This document shows, piece after piece, positions 43,560 through 56,231 of a stretch of DNA of 64,000 bases. Each line of letters opens with the position of its first letter. Within the stretch, counting starts at the first letter, position 1. The position numbers were made by a program, and so were the translations under genes. The stretch comes from Gremmenia infestans. Taxonomy: Eukaryota > Ascomycota > Leotiomycetes > Helotiales > Hamatocanthoscyphaceae. The notes beneath the pieces are model-generated. The model was not told where the DNA came from, searched no databases, and was given only the letters and a program-made list of their open reading frames with translations. Location: positions 1 to 64,000 of the forward strand of contig JAFEVB010000042.1 in NCBI GenBank assembly GCA_032629725.1. Reading direction: 5' to 3'.

Positions 43560-46101
43560 TTAATCAAACAATCCATTATTCTTTGTCTGGACCTGCCCAC
43601 CAGTTACACCTGTCACGCTCTCCCCAGCAGGGAAGGTAGCCTCGTACTCCAACACAAGCTTCACACCCTGTCCCGGATTCAGATGGACATTCCACGTCAC
43701 TTCCCCACCCTTCTTCGCCGTAGCAACAGCGCTTCCCCATTTTCCGTTGTTCGCAATCTCCTTTCCATCAGAGCCATACACGCTAGCTCGAACATCTTTT
43801 GCATTGCCTTTGCCACTAGTTGGAGATGGGAGACCCGCAAAGGCACTGGTGCCGGCTCGGACGCCTTCACCTCCAGCCTTCAAGCCACGGGGATCTGTGA
43901 TCTCGATGCGGAGGCGCTCGTCTTCGGAGACAGGGACTTGATCCAGGACAGTAAGCTCGCATGGGGCGTTGTGCTTGGTGTTGGTAATGACGACGGTCCT
44001 AGTGAAGACGTTGCTGTCTTCCTTATTGAAGATGCCGCTCTGAGAACGGCGAACTGTCGGCTTGGAGTAATTGATATTGATAGCTGGATCGACTCCCAAC
44101 GGAAGAGAAAAAGATTCTCCGGCTGAGCATCTTGGGAATGTTGCTTGTCCCAAAAATGATCCATCGAGGGTCAAGCCAAGAGGACCTTTGAGAAGGGTGA
44201 TCTTAGAGGTATTGCGGAGACGAGCTTTGAGGAAGGCGACTTGGCGGAGCTTTCCAATGACGATGTGAGAGAATATAACGTTCCGGAAGTCGATCTTGGC
44301 GATCTTGTGCTTGATGGTGGAGTTGCTTGGAGTCAGGGTCTTGAGACCAGGGACGTCGTAGGTGGTAGTCATTCCGGATTCCTGCCAAGCACCAGCTTCA
44401 AACTCAAGGGGGTTAAAAGATGGCTCGTCACCAAACATAGCGAAGCCCATGTCCTCGTCTGAATCATCATCTACCTCTGCTTCAATGTCAACAACAGCGT
44501 GCCTTCTGCTGCCGGCTAAGTAATTTTCCGCACCACCAAAAGCACTTTGACTCGCTCTCGGCGCACTCGCATTCCCAAAAAGCCCACCTGTAGAAACTGC
44601 TTGTGCCCCAAAAGCTTGGGGTACAGGTTTTGAGTGTCTGCTTACAACTTGTTCAACTTCCCTTGATCGTTTCGCCTGCTTTTGGGCGGCCATTTTGGCT
44701 TGTTGCGCCGCGAAGGTGTTATGAGCGCTGTTATCGCGGCCGAAAATCTCCCACCGCGGCTTTTGGCTCGGGTCAGTTGTGGTACTCCATTCCCTTCTTT
44801 TGGCCGCTACTTCACTTTGGCTCATTAGTGAAGCATCGGTGTTGCCGTTGGAAATCTTGATCAGTCGGACATGCCATGGCTGCATAATAGGGATGGTTTC
44901 ACTCAGGCCAGAGAAGGTAGTCTGAGATGTCGAGAGAACAACCTATGAGCAGGTTAGCATGTTTTTGTGAAGATTAGAGGCTTCCCTTGGACAGCGAAAA
45001 CGAATAACCTCGAAAGTGCGCAATACTGAGTGCTTCCTATAATGGAGATGAGGGTCAGCTCACCTTTGCATCGCGCCAAGTCTCCGACGTGGTATTTTTC
45101 AGCTCTGCCCCGTATTCCAATAGTCCAGCACCCTTCATCGTACTTAAGTTAAGGTCATATCTGGGTGACCAAGAAGCCGAATATGTGATGTATGATAGAG
45201 ATAGGCTGATCTCGCCAGACTTCACCGGTTCAGCAGATGGTTCATGAAAAGTGGTCGTGGCAAGATTAACCAGAGTATCGCCATCATCCACAGAGCTTCG
45301 ACGAGAGGATCCTGGTGTTAAGGTTGAAGGTTCAATGTTGATCGTAATCTTGTACACCTTCTTTGGCCAAAAGGATTCGCGCTCAGCCTTGACTCTCTGC
45401 TTCTCCTTGTAAATCTCGGCCTTCTTACGCAAAATCTTCTCTTTCCGCTTCGCTGCCTCCTTTTCCTTCTTCTCATTGGCCTTCACCAAGTCCTTGGCCA
45501 ATTTCGTCTTTTCCTTCTCCGTCTTACGAATTTCCTCGCGGATGTTCTCGCAAGAATTGGTACTGGACTCGTGCTCCCCGTAAATCTTTACGCGCTCTTC
45601 ATTGTAAGCTTTCAGAAGCTTCTCGAGGTCGTTTGGAGGTGGCCGATCAGTAGTCACACTTCTGCCGAAATTATCACAGATTGACAGACGGCTGGCAGCT
45701 GAATTGATGTTCTCTTGCTCGTTGAGAAGGTCGGTATTCAACTTCTTGATCTTATCCGCGATGGCTTTCATGGCATCATGCTCGACCTCTGATTCATCCT
45801 CGTCGTCCTCATCATCTTCCTCCTCGGAATCAGAGGGATAGATATCCTCGTAAGCCTCTCGATTTGGGAGAAGGTCGACTGCGACATCAGTGATTGTAGC
45901 GGCTCCAGTTCCCTCGATCTTGATGGAGTGTTCATCAACGGTTGGAGCTAGCCCATCAATCACAATCTGATTTGCACCTGGTTGTAGAGTGATTTCTTTG
46001 ATATCACGAATAATCTGGGCTCGTGTAGGAAACAGGAGAACGCTTCGGGTGGTCAAGTCCCGAATGCGAAACTCTTGTTTGTGGATTTCGTCGTGCGCCA
46101 T
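43560..46101 (-). CDS. DUF4140/DUF4139 protein (mucoidy inhibitor A-like)
   Basis: Two exons (46101-45064 and 44942-43560) join in phase 0 to give 806 aa. The N-terminal part (FRIRDLTTRSVLLFPTRAQI) fits DUF4140. It is followed by a long acidic run of Asp/Glu near residues 90-110, a charged coiled coil rich in Lys and Glu (about 115-250), and the DUF4139 beta-rich domain that spans the intron (SWSPRYDLNLSTMKGAGLLEY before it, TTTYDVPGLKTLTPS after it). The C-terminus ends in strands typical of the domain (VTWNVHLNPGQGVKLVLEYE). The family occurs in bacteria, animals and fungi, but its biochemical role is not established. The coiled coil suggests oligomers. There is no signal peptide, so a cytosolic location is likely. 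Confidence 0.88.
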
Positions 46102-46793
46102 GATGATCGATTGCTTCTTGGGGGCTGTACGTACTACAAATCAGGTGGTTTCAATCAGATGAGCGCGATTTCTCCGCAGATGTGATGAATGATGGGTTTG
46201 GGTGATTGTTAGAGAAATTATGAAATAGAAGAGAGAAAGAGAGACGGTGAAGATAGGAGCTCTTTTATAAAAGTATCACAATATCACGCAGGCCAAGGCA
46301 GACAAGACACCCCCGCATCGCCATTGCACTTGCAGATGCTGCAGCGAATCATCGCCGGAGTGTACGTACGGAGGCGTAACAAAGGACCAGGCAGACATGA
46401 GGCTCTGAGTCACTACGATTACCCGCTCTTTTGATTGGGTGCAGCACAGCTCAAAGAAAGATTTCCATGTGTTTCAAGGATGAGATGAGGCACAGAATCC
46501 TATTTTATATCTTAAGCGCTATTTGCTGACTCAGCAAAGATATTTATTCCACTTCTCATCGAGTACCTCGTACTCGTACATCTCCATGTCGCATTTTGAC
46601 TGACTCAACATCAACCATACGTCATGGCTCCAGAACGCCGATAACTTCTTATATATGAGGAATCTGCCAAATGCCTTTCCCCCAGAAATACAGCTGGACG
46701 AAGTTGCCTTTGAAGTGCTGTCCTTCCTTTCTTCAACCTACCTCTTCTCTTCTCTCCCAGTCAAAGACTCGATGCATCTGAGAAGTTGGCACG
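46102..46793. other. Intergenic, nothing recognised
   Basis: This 692-base gap holds the promoter of the DUF4139 gene and the 3' end of the next gene. I see no coding sequence or repeat. Confidence 0.5.
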
Positions 46794-47198
46794 CTATGGA
46801 GATGCGCCTTTCTTCTCATCCTTGACGCCAAACATTCCCAGATGTGTATGAGTGAAACTGCTCCCATACTTCAACCCGTAGCCCAGCATACGATCCATGC
46901 CGATATGCCCGAGCCAGCACAGAGCGAGTCCAGTGGCTGCCTTATTATCGCGTGCCAATGCAGCGCATAACAAAAGTATAGGGGGCGTTTCTGTGTGAAC
47001 CGAATTGTAGATGACTGCACCTACCGAGGTATTGGCTAGGTATCCTGCCATACCCAGATCTGGGAGGAGAAGAAGGCCGGCAAATGTCCACCACGACTGA
47101 CCGAATTGCGAATATGCCCAGATTGTTGATCCGAATATGCAGGCACCTTCGACCTGCAGGAGTGCCTTTGGCCAACTCTTCACGAAACCGTCCTGCAT
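46794..47198 (-). CDS. DUF4260 family small membrane protein
   Basis: A single exon encodes 134 aa, close to the family length. Three or four hydrophobic helices are visible: ALLQVEGACIFGSTIWAYS, WWTFAGLLLLPDLGMAGYL, IYNSVHTETPPILLLCAAL and TGLALCWLGHIGMDRMLGYG. The motif PDLGMAGY and the closing GHIGMDRMLGYGLKY, with THLG near the end, are the recognisable family landmarks. DUF4260 proteins occur in bacteria and fungi without a known reaction; the conserved His/Asp residues beside the membrane could bind a metal or a small substrate, but that is only a guess. A bacterial origin of the family in fungi is possible and not tested here. Confidence 0.8.
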   Translation of the reverse strand: MQDGFVKSWPKALLQVEGACIFGSTIWAYSQFGQSWWTFAGLLLLPDLGMAGYLANTSVGAVIYNSVHTETPPILLLCAALARDNKAATGLALCWLGHIGMDRMLGYGLKYGSSFTHTHLGMFGVKDEKKGASP

Positions 47199-50057
47199 TT
47201 CGAAGTCGTCCTGTCGAGGTATAATTGATGCAGAAGCTATGGACAGGGTGATGAGACTTGGCAGTTGGTGAGCTCTTTTTGATGAATTCCGAAAATCTGA
47301 CTAAGGTGAAAGGCAATGATAATTTGTGATATGATGAGGAGAGCACGACTGAGTCAAAGTTGAAGTATGAAAAATATTTGGAACTCGAAAGGTGATGGAT
47401 GGCGCTATATCATATGTGATGATACATGCACGGCGAACGCGAAAGTAACTCGAGTGATCTGAGATGATAATGGAGATGATGTTGATAATAGTACTTGAGC
47501 TTCCTAGTATATATAGAATATATTGTTCTCGCGGTTCGGTGTCTTAGTCCATCGACGAGGCACGTGACTGTGTAGATAAAAGGGCGAGGAAACAGCGAGG
47601 AAAACGCGAGACAGATATCCGGGAGTTTCTTGGTCAAATATTTTAGTGCTATTTGCCTCGCCCTCGCCTACTTGGAATATAAATTATATATGCCTTCCGT
47701 GACATAATGAGTTATAAAAACATGCTGCTAAAAACTGTTAATTATATAAGTAGATAATTGACGAGATTTGGACATTTTTGAGTATAAGATTATTAACCTC
47801 AATAATATGACATATGTCTAAAATTCAAAAGCCAACCTACCGATGACTATGTCTGTTTGAAAGTGTGACGATTTAAACGTTGTCTTTCTCGCCAACAAGT
47901 ACCGATTTACTGGTTTTCAAGACGGGTCTAGTCCAAGCTTGTTTTACTACCTTTATCGATTCTCCAGAAAATTCCCTCCTCAGGTGCGTCTATTTCAAAT
48001 AGAATCATCTGTAAGACGCCAGGGATAAAGCCTCAAGGCAAAGCATCTCCGATCCAAGCGCCATCCTTTGGTCACGTGTGATGAAGCCGCCGTATGAAGA
48101 TATATTAGTGCTGCATTCAAGTGAAGGGTATAGGATCAGCAAAGTATCTCTGACCCTATATTAACCATGATAATCTTGTAGACTTCGAAAAGTCTAGGCT
48201 TCGAGTCGTAAAGTAAATAGCATATAATTCCATCACTGTCTACTAAGTCTTCGAAATTACTTCTCACGTTTTTGATTTAGTACTAGAAGGTTTGACTCCT
48301 TGCAGACATTCACAACCTCTTCCAAAGGACTGGTACTTTGTTTCACGAGTACATGGAGATGCCTGCGGCCTCTCACACTAACAAATCGACCCATTTGTCA
48401 AGTTTCAAGGCTTAGCCATCCTTAATACCGAGCGTATGGTAGCGAGTCGTCTCAGAAAACTCATCCTACTCCCTTACAAGATAAAAGCATCCACCCTTCG
48501 TAAACTTGCGCGTATCGCTTGAGACTTAATTGGTTGTGCTAACAAGTCAGAGATTTTAGGTACTATAAAGACGCGAAGGAAGAACTAGTCGGCTGAGAAC
48601 TACTAAATTAGTTTTTGCGTGAGACTATAAACGAACTTAAGTTCAACTCCTGTCCCGTATATAGAAATAGTAATATTTTTCATGCTACTTCTATTAATAC
48701 CGTCATTCTGCGATGTGCAACAAAGAATGAGAGAAGTTCTATTTGGCTACTGTTTACGGCACATTGCATCCAATGACCTCTTGCAGCCACTCAAAGCTTA
48801 TCAGAGAGGTCTGTTGCATATGATTCATTGTCATAATTTTATGCGTATCGTATGTAATTAAGATTCGGCAGAATATGTACTCACCCGTTCAAGTATCTCC
48901 AAGCCACGAAAAGTCGCCAATAAGAAAAAAGACTCGATCTTTGTGACTAAAAACTATACAAGTCATATTTTAAAGTGACGATGGGGGACGGAAATTTTAA
49001 TATTGATAATATTTACTACTTAAACTGCGTTTTGTTGCTATAGATAAAACTATAGCACTTGATCTCCTCAAATTCCTAGACTTAAACCTCGACCCACCGA
49101 CCCGACAGGACATATCACTCAGGACAAACCCCAACTCCATGTCTATTTATCGACATCCTCGCTAGACTCCAATGATAGACACCAGCCAAAAAAAATACAT
49201 CGCGGCCAACTAGCATTTATATGAAAGTCAGCATGTCTTCAATAAAGTTCCATAGGTCATGGCATACTGAAATCTAATATTAGAAGCGTAGCGTATTATA
49301 CAAAATGCGTCAGATACCATTTTTACGTTCGTTCGCATCTCCTAACTCGCATGGTTCTCACTCCAGAATATACGAAGTTGGGACTCGCATTGGTTAGTTT
49401 CTTCTCCAATAGCCATTCCTTCGGGATGGCCTAGCCTGAGCCCCACTTAGGGATTTGAGACGAATCCAATGATGGGAAATTCTATTATTAAACTAGGTGC
49501 GAAGTGCAACAGGAATACAGAAGGTTGTATTTTGAGATGGAAACCCAATTGGTTATGAACAAGTGTTCTCTTGTCTCGAATTAAGATTAAAGTAGCGATT
49601 AAAAAACACTTATACGTAATTCATTATTCATAAATGTACAATCTCGGAATTCTGTAAACACTCTATTAATACGGACTTTAAATTGAGACCCAGGTAGATA
49701 TGAAGCCTGAAGGTACCCAGGGTGTAAGGCTGGACGTATGGATGTTTAGGGGGTTGTTTAGCAAGTTTGGAGAATCCTTCTTTTATAGACACCTCACTGC
49801 TATTAATGACGAGATTCACGAGCATTGGATTCTATGGGACGCTGCAATTAAACGCTTTGAAGATTTCCAAGGAATCCATTCATCGCTTATGATTATCCAT
49901 TGCTGCTAATCAATACATGCTTCGTGATTCCGCTTGGGCATAGCCATGAACAATATTCCTCCGCAACCAAACAATCCAAGCACAGCCTCACCCTATAAAC
50001 AATATCCCACCTCTTAAGCGATATTCAAAGCTCCAACACACACTCAGCCAACAGCAA
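47199..50057. other. Long intergenic region, no gene recognised
   Basis: Almost 2.9 kb of moderately AT-rich DNA carries many stops in every frame. A plus-strand frame at 49700-49909 is the best of several short ones but has no recognisable features. I looked for tRNA-like T-arms near 48640 and found no clover-leaf. It may be an old, mutated repeat. Confidence 0.45.
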
Positions 50058-50596
50058 TCAAAAACCTGAGCGTCGGGCTAGAATAATTCTCTTCGCCTTG
50101 CTCCTGGCCCACGTCACGAACTTCCACCACGGCATCTGGGTTTTCCTGTCCGGTGGAGGAGGCCGCGAGTACTAGGGACATATGGTCAGTTCCACCCAAA
50201 CCCCACAAGACATCAGGACCGAACTAAACTTACAGCTTCGACCTTGAGATCAAGGATCCTAGAAGTCGTCACCCGCAGCTGTTCTTTTGCTTCCGTTGCC
50301 TTTACACCGCGCCCAACGAACACTTTATTGAAGATCCGCGCTGCTTTCTCGGCATGTGCGATGGAACCGAATAAGTTGTCGCTGCAGTGTGAGAGGAGAA
50401 GGTATGCTTCGGCTTTGCACCAGCGATGGTGTTCCTCGTGGGATAGGAAGGCGTTGCAGGCGGAAATACATTCTTCCTTGGTGAGATTGCCTTCTTCGTA
50501 ACCCTGTACGACTGTCTGGAATTGAGTTGCGGCGTGGCAGTGATACGAAGTGGGAGTCGTGGTGCCGGTGGAGGCCGAGGACGGGGAGACGGACAT
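50058..50596 (-). CDS. Unrecognised small helical protein, possible relative of the next gene
   Basis: Two exons (50596-50234, 50171-50058) give about 158 aa. ATG 50596 (MSVSPSSAST) was chosen because the upstream 83 residues in the same frame look like leader sequence. After a Ser/Thr-rich start, the body forms helical pairs with a TPR-like feel: ECISACNAFLSHEEHHRWCK, AEAYLLLSHCSDNLFGSIAH and AEKAARIFNKVF. The second exon adds a Pro/Arg/Lys-rich tail (YSRPPPPDRKTQMPWWK). I do not recognise the family. The protein encoded at 51096-51710 has the same order of helices and a similar size, so the two may be an old tandem duplication. Confidence 0.6.
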
Positions 50597-51095
50597 TGTG
50601 CGAGTGGTGGTGACGATTGTCAATGATGGAGATGAAAGAATGTTGTCTTGTTGATATTTGTGATAAGTGATGTTTGAATCGAGTGGGGTTGACGGAAAAT
50701 GATTCGATGTTGATGTTGAAAGAAGACAGAAGATTGTAGGACTGCTTACTCTTAAAAGCTGACAAGAAGCAGTCTTGAGTTGAGGCAGGCCCAACTCGAG
50801 GTGGGTGCACTGATAGCTGCAAGTACGAATGAGAAAGGAACCCATCTCGTGTTATGGCATACTATCTCTTCGCACCTTCCTTGCTCAAGTCAAGTAACGA
50901 TGGAAGGCATATGCGAGTGATATTCAAGCAATAGGAAATTTGGGGCGGGCATAACAACGTGTCGGAGGCATGATATCTTCATATTACCATTGCTATACGG
51001 ATACGCTGTGATGTGTGATAATCAATAAGAACAAGTAATGGGAAAACCGCTCATGAGCGTCCCATCCCCAGACAAACAACCCGAGTAACACGAAA
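50597..51095. other. Intergenic, nothing recognised
   Basis: This 499-base gap separates the two small same-strand genes. The reading frame of the downstream gene stays open to 50845, which is most likely 5' leader. Nothing else was seen. Confidence 0.45.
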
Positions 51096-51710
51096 TCAGC
51101 AAAGAGGCTGCAACAGCAATCCCTCATCGATTTCACCCCTCAGTGCAAAGACCGTCTGACCCCGTTCCGGTCCCTCAATCTTTTCCCGTTCCTGCCTCTG
51201 CTCAAAATCCTCGGCATAAAACCCATACTCATCCACCTCCCTCTCCTGCACACGCCGCAAGATCCCCTCCACAATCTCCAGCACGTCAGTAGCACCCATG
51301 AACCCCTCGGCTTCCAACTGCTTCCATATCTTGACTGCCCTCAATGCGTATGCCAAAGCAATAAGAGCATGGGGCGTGGTGGGGGGTGCATTCGCCAAGA
51401 GTGCATATGCTAAGCCCTTCGTAATGGGATGGATGTCAGGCTTGCGGATCAATTCGCGGCAGGTGTGATAGTCGAGGCATTCTAGATGTTTGTCGGTGGG
51501 CTGGTCTGGCGAGAATGGGAAGTAGCAGGCTCTGATCTGGTTCTTGTAGAGGTTCGTGTTTGTGGATGGCGGAGGTGTTGACGCTGGCGTTGGGGGTGAC
51601 CGAGGCGTTTCGTCAGCTTGGCTTTCGGAAGATGAGCTGATGTTGACTCTTTGAAACATGTTTGTTATGGAAGTAAAGCTAAAGAGACTGTAGAATCTGT
51701 TGTTTGCCAT
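51096..51710 (-). CDS. Unrecognised helical protein, possible relative of the previous gene
   Basis: A single exon from ATG 51710 encodes 204 aa. It has a disordered Ser/Pro/Thr-rich segment (residues 25-50), then short helices (HLECLDYHTCRELI, TKGLAYALLANAP, HALIALAYALRAVKIWKQL, TDVLEIVEGILRRVQERE) and an acidic tail. The helix order and the Ala-rich repeat resemble the neighbouring gene at 50058-50596, with little direct identity. There is no signal peptide or membrane span. I do not recognise the family; a TPR-like or helical-bundle adaptor is one possibility. Confidence 0.6.
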   Translation of the reverse strand: MANNRFYSLFSFTSITNMFQRVNISSSSESQADETPRSPPTPASTPPPSTNTNLYKNQIRACYFPFSPDQPTDKHLECLDYHTCRELIRKPDIHPITKGLAYALLANAPPTTPHALIALAYALRAVKIWKQLEAEGFMGATDVLEIVEGILRRVQEREVDEYGFYAEDFEQRQEREKIEGPERGQTVFALRGEIDEGLLLQPLC

Positions 51711-52723
51711 GGGTATTGTGTATTGGGGATGAGGATATTGTATGTATGAACAAAGGTGAAGCGGCTAGGAGGGAGGGGTTATGAGTGCTCAAGGAGCATC
51801 GCTCCTTCCGCCTCAATAGCGTTCAACCTATGGTTGTATCTTTTGGCAGTTGGGAGTCTATGTACACACGTCAGCGACCTAAGTAATAGGCTTCCGGAGA
51901 AGCAGACTAGAGATTCATCCCCTATTCGTCTATGTTTCCCTTCCTGTTTGACATCGTTTGGTTAACCAAGAGTTAACAACTTAGCTGAACCCTTTTTCAT
52001 GATTCATTGACAAAACAACCATCTTTGCATAAACCTCTCAAGTGAATTTGAGAGGTAAGACTGATGGTGCGGCATTTCTATCAAGTGAGGGTTTGATGCT
52101 GCTTCGTGAGGAGTGTGCTGATTTAAGGTAGGGTTGCAAGGACGGCTATCAGTGAAAAGTCGTAGGGCCAAGAAGTTTCTTGCGCTGTCATGCCACTAGC
52201 GCGATCAAGCCAATTGTCGACCTCACGACAACCTATAATTCATCCATACAGTGATGAAAGGCAACGACGGTCAAGACTTTATGTTGTACTAGATTGTGAA
52301 ACGCAATAGTATGCCCTACGTCCCACGAGATAGACTCATACGGACTGCGAGTCTGTACAGAACCTAGGAGGAAGTGTACCATACGGACTGCCAGTCTGTA
52401 CAAATTCCAGAAGGAAGTGTATTTACCCTTTGCCATTGCGGAGGCCAGGAAAGAAGTAACAAAGAATCAATAGACAAGCGAATTAATTGCACAACAGCAG
52501 CAGAGAAAGATTCACTCGGAAGAGTCTATTACTGATCTATCTTCTATTCTTGCAGAAAACGATTAATCCATAGACATAATATAAAAATCGCAATGTTAAC
52601 TCCAGACGAGGCCAGGCCAGGCCCAATGCATTCATGATCGTAACCCAGGCCCAAGCCAAAAAAAAACACTCTTTTCTCTTCTTTTTGTATTCTTTCCATT
52701 CTATCCCACCCACAACGGCATAT
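51711..52723. other. Intergenic, with 43-bp tandem repeat
   Basis: This 1 kb region holds the promoter of the small gene at 51096-51710 and the 3' untranslated region of EF-3. The only structure seen is a pair of 43-base direct repeats at 52337-52422. Confidence 0.5.
52337..52422. repeat. Two 43-bp direct repeats with an internal dyad
   Basis: The units 52337-52379 and 52380-52422 both start CATACGGACTG and end AGGAAGTGTA, and match at roughly 36 of 43 positions. The second unit contains the perfect dyad GACTG-C-CAGTC; the first has the reduced form GACT-GCG-AGTC. Confidence 0.8.
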
Positions 52724-55700
52724 CTAATCGTCCTCATCAGAGAAGACTGGAATAGAATGTTAGTTTCTTGTTTATAAGTCTCGAGTGGAGGTGGATGTTG
52801 CTTACCTTCTTCACCACGCTTGCGACGGGCCATACGGTCCTTCTTCTTCTTCCGGAGCTCGGCGGATGTAAGCTTCTTGGCCTTCTTCGTCGAGACAATC
52901 TTATTGCCCATGGCGTCGAACTTCTCCTCCTCATCTTCGTCTGCCTTTAGGCGGGGACCAACACCTTGTCCTTGCACCCAATTGTGGCCTGATGGTGTCA
53001 TCTTTCCGTCCCTATCAAAATGTTAGCATAAAAGAAAGTTATATCAAAAGTTACAGGGGTCCTTACATTACTGCCCAAACTTCCTCAGTCAAATTCTTGG
53101 TGAATTCAGCAGAGTGAGTGATGATAATAACACCACCCTCGAACGACTTAAGAGCCTTCGACAGAGCACCGAGAGAATCACGATCAAGATAGTTGGTAGG
53201 CTCATCAAGAACGATCAAATGAGGTCTTTGCCACGAGCAAGCAGCAAGGACGACCTTGACACGCTGACCACCAGAAAGACCCAACATACGGGAGTGAGAA
53301 ACCAACTCAGCATCGAGACCAAAGTTGGCGCAGTGGGACTCAATCTCCTTTCGGACCAAAGGACGGAATTGACCACTGGCAAGGGCCTCCTTTTGATCAA
53401 CATCAGCGACCATCTTTTGATGGGAAGCCAAAATTTCAGTTCGGGGAATCCAGGCGTTGTCTGCAGTCATCATGGGAACCCATCGCTCGTTCTTCAGGCC
53501 AACGTTCTCTCCGAGAGCGAACGAACACTCGTACTCGTAGGAGTTCTTGAACTTACGGCGAGAGTGGATGCCAATGACACGGCGTTGCGAACCTTCGATC
53601 TTGTAAATCTTGTCCATGGCCTTCTCATCCTCATCGGTGACAATCTTGTTGGCACGATCCATAGTCTCACGATCCTCGCCAGTCTGGAAACGCCATTGGA
53701 TGTACTCGGAAGGAGTCTTCTCCAAGTGGTGATCGATATGGGCGAAAGCGTGTTGTTTGATGTAGGCGATACGGATGTTCTCGTGAGTGTAAACATCACC
53801 GATGGTGGGGATGAGTTCACCGGTCAAGACGTTGATGAGGGTAGATTTACCAGCACCGTTGGGGCCAATGACGGCAATACGGGAACCGAGAGAGCACTGG
53901 AAGGAAATGTCTTGAATTTGTGGCTTAGGGGTACCTGGGTATTGGAAGGTCATCTTGCTGACACGAACAATGGCCTTGGCCTTTGTCTTGACACCCTCCA
54001 AGAAACCTGGCTCGGGGAACTTGAATTCAATCTCGGAGTCACCAAGCTCGTAGTATGAGCTGGCAGATGGGCACTTCTTGACGAATTCTCTCAAGTTACC
54101 ACGGTATCTCTTGAGCTTGTATCTCTCGTAGTGGATGATGTGTTGACAGACGTGGTCAAGGAAACCACTGTCGTGGGAGACGATGATGGACGTGCAAGGA
54201 GAGTTCATGAGGTAATCTTCGAGCCACTTGACGTTCTTGACATCCAAATGGTTGGTAGGCTCATCGAGGAGAAGAATATCTGGTTCCTCGAAAACAGCAC
54301 GGGCAAGAGCCAGCTTCATCTTCCATCCACCAGAAAGGGCGGTAATCAAGTTGGCGGTCATTTCAGGAGTGAAACCGAACTCGGCCAATTGCTTCTCGAC
54401 ATCGGCTTGGGAAGTCTTGACACCGACCTCAGCAAGCTTCTTCATAGTCCACGCAATAGTGGTCTGCTCAGTATCTGCAGAGTCCAGATCGTGCTCAACG
54501 AACACAGTCTTGACTTCGCTCTTCTTGGGGAAACCCTCGACCTGCTCGTTGTTGATTGCACGCATGAGAGTAGACTTTCCGGATCCGTTGGGTCCGCAGA
54601 GACCATATCGCTGGCCACGCTTAAGACGGAGATGTGTTTGGTTGAGTAGAATCTTAGCACCGTAGGCCAAGTTGAACGTGCAGTTGCAAAGATCCTCACC
54701 CTCCTCATCATCAGCCTCACCAGCATCTTCCTCCTCGGCGAGTGGGGATGCCTTCTTTCGGAGGGCGTCAACAACGCTCTGCGACTCGGATTCGCCAATG
54801 ATAGCAGCGATGTAAGGCTTGATGTTTTGGGTCCAGCTGATGGTATCAGCATCCTTCTCATCAATAAGTTGACCAGCAATGGCAGCTGCGTATTCGACAA
54901 CTGGCTCGAATTTGGTAGCGGCATCCTTGTGCTTGGTGCCTCCGACAATTTCCTTGAGGATGGCACTGACAGTGGCAGTGTCACCAGCATGGGAGGCCTC
55001 GGGAATCTTATCGTTGGGTCCGACAGCACCAACACGGCGAAGGGTATCAAGACCTTGCTTGGTCTTCTCACGAGCCTCGGGATCAGCCAAGTTCTCGTAG
55101 TTCTTGATGAGACCGGGCATCAATTTTGGCAAGAAAGATGCAACAATATTGGGGTCCTCGACCAACTTGCACATGTTGTCGACAATAACGGCAGCCTTTC
55201 GCTTGATGGCAGTCTCACGCTCAGCAAGACCACGATCCAGAAGAGGAACCATAATGGCAAGAGTTGGCTCGTGGACATCGGTAACGAAAGTAGTGGCACC
55301 GAGTAAGTGAACAGTCTCCGGGACGTTCTCTGGCTTGGCGATACACTTGATGAGTTCGGGAATGAAGCGGTCAATGTCCTTGTTGACAATCAAACCGCAG
55401 ACCTTCTCCATTGTACCGTATGCCATCTTCTTGACCTCGGGCTTGGTGTCCCACATGGCCTCGGAAACGATAGGGATGAGTTCAGGGACGCGGAAGGCGA
55501 GTTGTGCGGGCGAAGACTTGATCAATTCCTCGATACAGGTTAGATCACAGATCTTTTCTTGCCACTTTTGTGCGTTTCGGATCGAGTCGATGATTGGGGG
55601 AAGAACAGCCTTGACGGCGTTGGCGTTGACAGCCTTGACGATGCTCACAGCGGCGGCTTGAGCAGCATTTCGGACGGGCACCATCTTGTCACCAACGGCT

Positions 55701-56226
55701 GAGAGAACCGAAGGCAGGAGAACGACGAGGTATGGCTCGACGGAGGCAGAGGTATCCTGATGGTCAGCAATGGCCTGGATGGCGTTGAGAGCACGCTCTC
55801 TAACGGTGGCATCCTTCTTGTTGGCCAGTTGCTTCTTCAAGGCATTGACGGTCCTGTAAAATAAATTGTTAGCATACTGAACTTTTCATAATTGTCGCTG
55901 TAGTGAATGAATGTATTGCGACCGGTAGATGGTTTGCCACAAAACATAAGGGCGCCTGGAGGGCAAAATGTAGGAGTTCGTGGCACTTGTAATATACGTA
56001 GGCAGGAGAGAAATCTCTTGAATACTTACTTGGTAGGAGCATCGTGCTCTTCAATGGGACCATTGATGAAAGTTGCGAGGTTGAGGGTCGCAGCGTTCAC
56101 ATCCTCCTGGGCCTTGCTGAGGTTCAGCTTGGCCATCAGCTCGTCAAGGATCTTGACGGAGTTCTTGTTTTCGTTTGCCATATTTGCGGATGCTGGCTGT
56201 GAGGATTCTGCGACAGTACCGGGCAT
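52724..56226 (-). CDS. TEF3: Translation elongation factor 3 (EF-3), fungal ABC ATPase
   Basis: Four exons (56226-56030, 55853-53067, 53011-52806, 52746-52724) give about 1070 aa, the normal EF-3 length. Order: N-terminal HEAT repeats (about 40-350), then ABC1 with GPNGSGKST (near 490), ALSGGWK and DEPTNHLD, then ABC2 with GPNGAGKST (near 733), LSGGQR and DEPTNYLD. A chromodomain-like insertion lies inside ABC2 (RRVIGIHSRRKFKNSYEYE), and a Lys/Arg-rich tail (KKAKKLTSAELRKKKKDR) touches the ribosome in the family. The last exon is only 23 nt and encodes VFSDEDD. EF-3 uses ATP to help clear the ribosomal E site in each elongation cycle; it is fungus-specific and essential in yeast. The codon choice is visibly biased (for example AAG, ATC, CTC), as expected for very high expression. 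Confidence 0.98.
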
Positions 56227-56231
56227 TTCGT

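Noticed and set aside
48630..48665. tRNA-like T-arm sequence (AGTTCAACTCC)
   Set aside because: No matching stems for an acceptor, D or anticodon arm could be drawn around it.
53114..55661. Long plus-strand frames opposite EF-3
   Set aside because: Strong codon bias of EF-3 leaves few stops on the other strand; the minus-strand protein is unambiguous.
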